Assembly (NCBI GenBank): GCA_963575745.1
Contig: CAUYUJ010013803.1
Span: forward strand, 391,775-438,306
Reading direction: 5' to 3'
Length of the DNA stretch: 46,532 nt
Source: Prorocentrum cordatum
Lineage: Eukaryota; Sar; Dinophyceae; Prorocentrales; Prorocentraceae
The notes under the pieces were generated by a model, which did not search any database, had not been told where the DNA came from, and saw only the letters and a list, made by a program, of their open reading frames with translations. The position numbers and the translations under genes are program-made. Numbering within the stretch: the first letter of the stretch is position 1; each line of letters starts with the position of its first letter. Positions 45,951-46,532 of this stretch are shown one piece after another.

Positions 45951-46532
45951 CAGTGCAGTGCCCGGTGATGAATCACCGTCTTAATCGGCCAATTGCTCTG
46001 CCAGAAGCTGTGGCCGCGGCCTCGCGGGCCAGGCCCCCCGGGCCGCGGCCCCGCGGACACGGTGCGCTGTGTTCGCGGATGCCCCTCGCGGAGCGCGCCC
46101 GTGCGACTGCGCCTCCGCGGGGCCGCGCCCCGGAAGCCAGGCCGCGAGGGCGCGGATGCGGATGTATGGCCGCCGTCCGTGACCCCCCTTTGCCGCCGTC
46201 CTTCCTCCCTCCCCCCCTGACGCTGGGAGGGCGGCGCACCTCCCGGCGATGCGACGCAGCGAAAGACATGCAGCGTTCCGTGAAGATCACGCCCGGAGCC
46301 CCAGACGCCCGCTTTCCGCGGCCGTCTTTTTTTGTTTCGAGCCCGATCCGGCTGTGAGGGCCCCCGGGCCCGAGATGGAGCGAAGACGCCCGGCTCGAGA
46401 AAATGGAGTCGCCAGGGTCTCAGGGTCGTCGGTCCCCTCTGGGGGGGAGGCGCCTCCAGGGCAGCGTGCCTACCAGGGGGTTGCCTGAGGAGGAGGAGGA
46501 GGAGGAGGAGGAGGAGGAGGAGGAGGAGGAGG
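45951..46532. other. GC-rich end segment and start of a (GGA)n tract
   Basis: No gene supported in 45951-46480; several frames are equally open. (GGA)n begins at 46487 and runs off the window. Confidence 0.5.

Noticed and set aside
1-46532. tRNA, rRNA, spliced-leader RNA or 5S genes
   Set aside because: No cloverleaf-type A/B box pair, rRNA core or full spliced-leader sequence was seen by eye; a covariance-model scan would be decisive.
1-46532. Bacterial or viral origin of the window
   Set aside because: Dense microsatellites, a split PUF gene, an FVAP-type plastid leader and TTTAGGG repeats fit a dinoflagellate nucleus; no operons or ribosome binding sites are seen.

Overview
The window looks like nuclear DNA of a dinoflagellate. 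Three things point there. (1) A small plastid-targeted membrane protein gene (16346-16675, minus strand) carries an FVAP-type transit-peptide motif, typical of peridinin dinoflagellates. It is flanked by signs of mRNA recycling: a relict of the spliced-leader core GCCATTTT, a decayed poly(A) and a 16-bp direct repeat. (2) A five-unit TTTAGGG telomere-type block sits inside the sequence. (3) The DNA is GC-rich, gene-poor and full of simple repeats and small inverted-repeat elements. A Prorocentrum-like genome would fit the GC level, but that is inference.

Layout. 1-3.9 kb: one intact intronless 718-codon orphan ORF (minus strand) with an AT-rich upstream flank. 3.9-14.7 kb: dense MITE-like elements, often nested in each other, between (CTC)n/(GGA)n tracts. 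14.7-17.3 kb: a 0.5-kb dispersed repeat and the plastid-protein retrocopy. 17.3-33 kb: triplet tracts, a 730-bp CA-rich block, a 340-bp alternating purine-pyrimidine block, foldback elements and TA-flanked elements, with short GC3-rich exon-like islands on the plus strand. 33.3-34.2 kb: a decayed Pumilio/PUF gene (two frame breaks, one TGA). 35-38.4 kb: degenerate short repeats, more islands, and a TA-flanked element whose interior is a minisatellite. 39.1-40.5 kb: a 90-bp tandem satellite (about 16 units), then (GAT)n. 41-46.5 kb: further elements, CT and GGA tracts, the telomere-like block, an 81-bp tandem repeat and a last CCCAGACC element.

The main discovery candidate is a roughly 186-bp element family, called family A here, present in more than 20 full or partial copies. 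Its ends are CCCAGACC and GGTCTGGG, each next to a hairpin with an A/T loop. Eight copies have a matching 2-bp flanking duplication. One insertion can be compared with unoccupied sites elsewhere in the window, and two more sit inside the hairpins of older copies of the same family. Family B (262 bp, CCCTGACTCC ends) shares the terminal style and, in one copy, a 2-bp duplication. Families D, E and F are flanked by TA. Families G, H and I are foldbacks. Family C is another inverted-repeat element, J and K are dispersed repeats. No transposase is visible, so all of these appear non-autonomous.

Only the 718-aa ORF and the plastid protein are confident intact coding genes. The exon islands are candidates based on codon pattern and splice-like borders. 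Most long open frames in the window are translations of triplet repeats.
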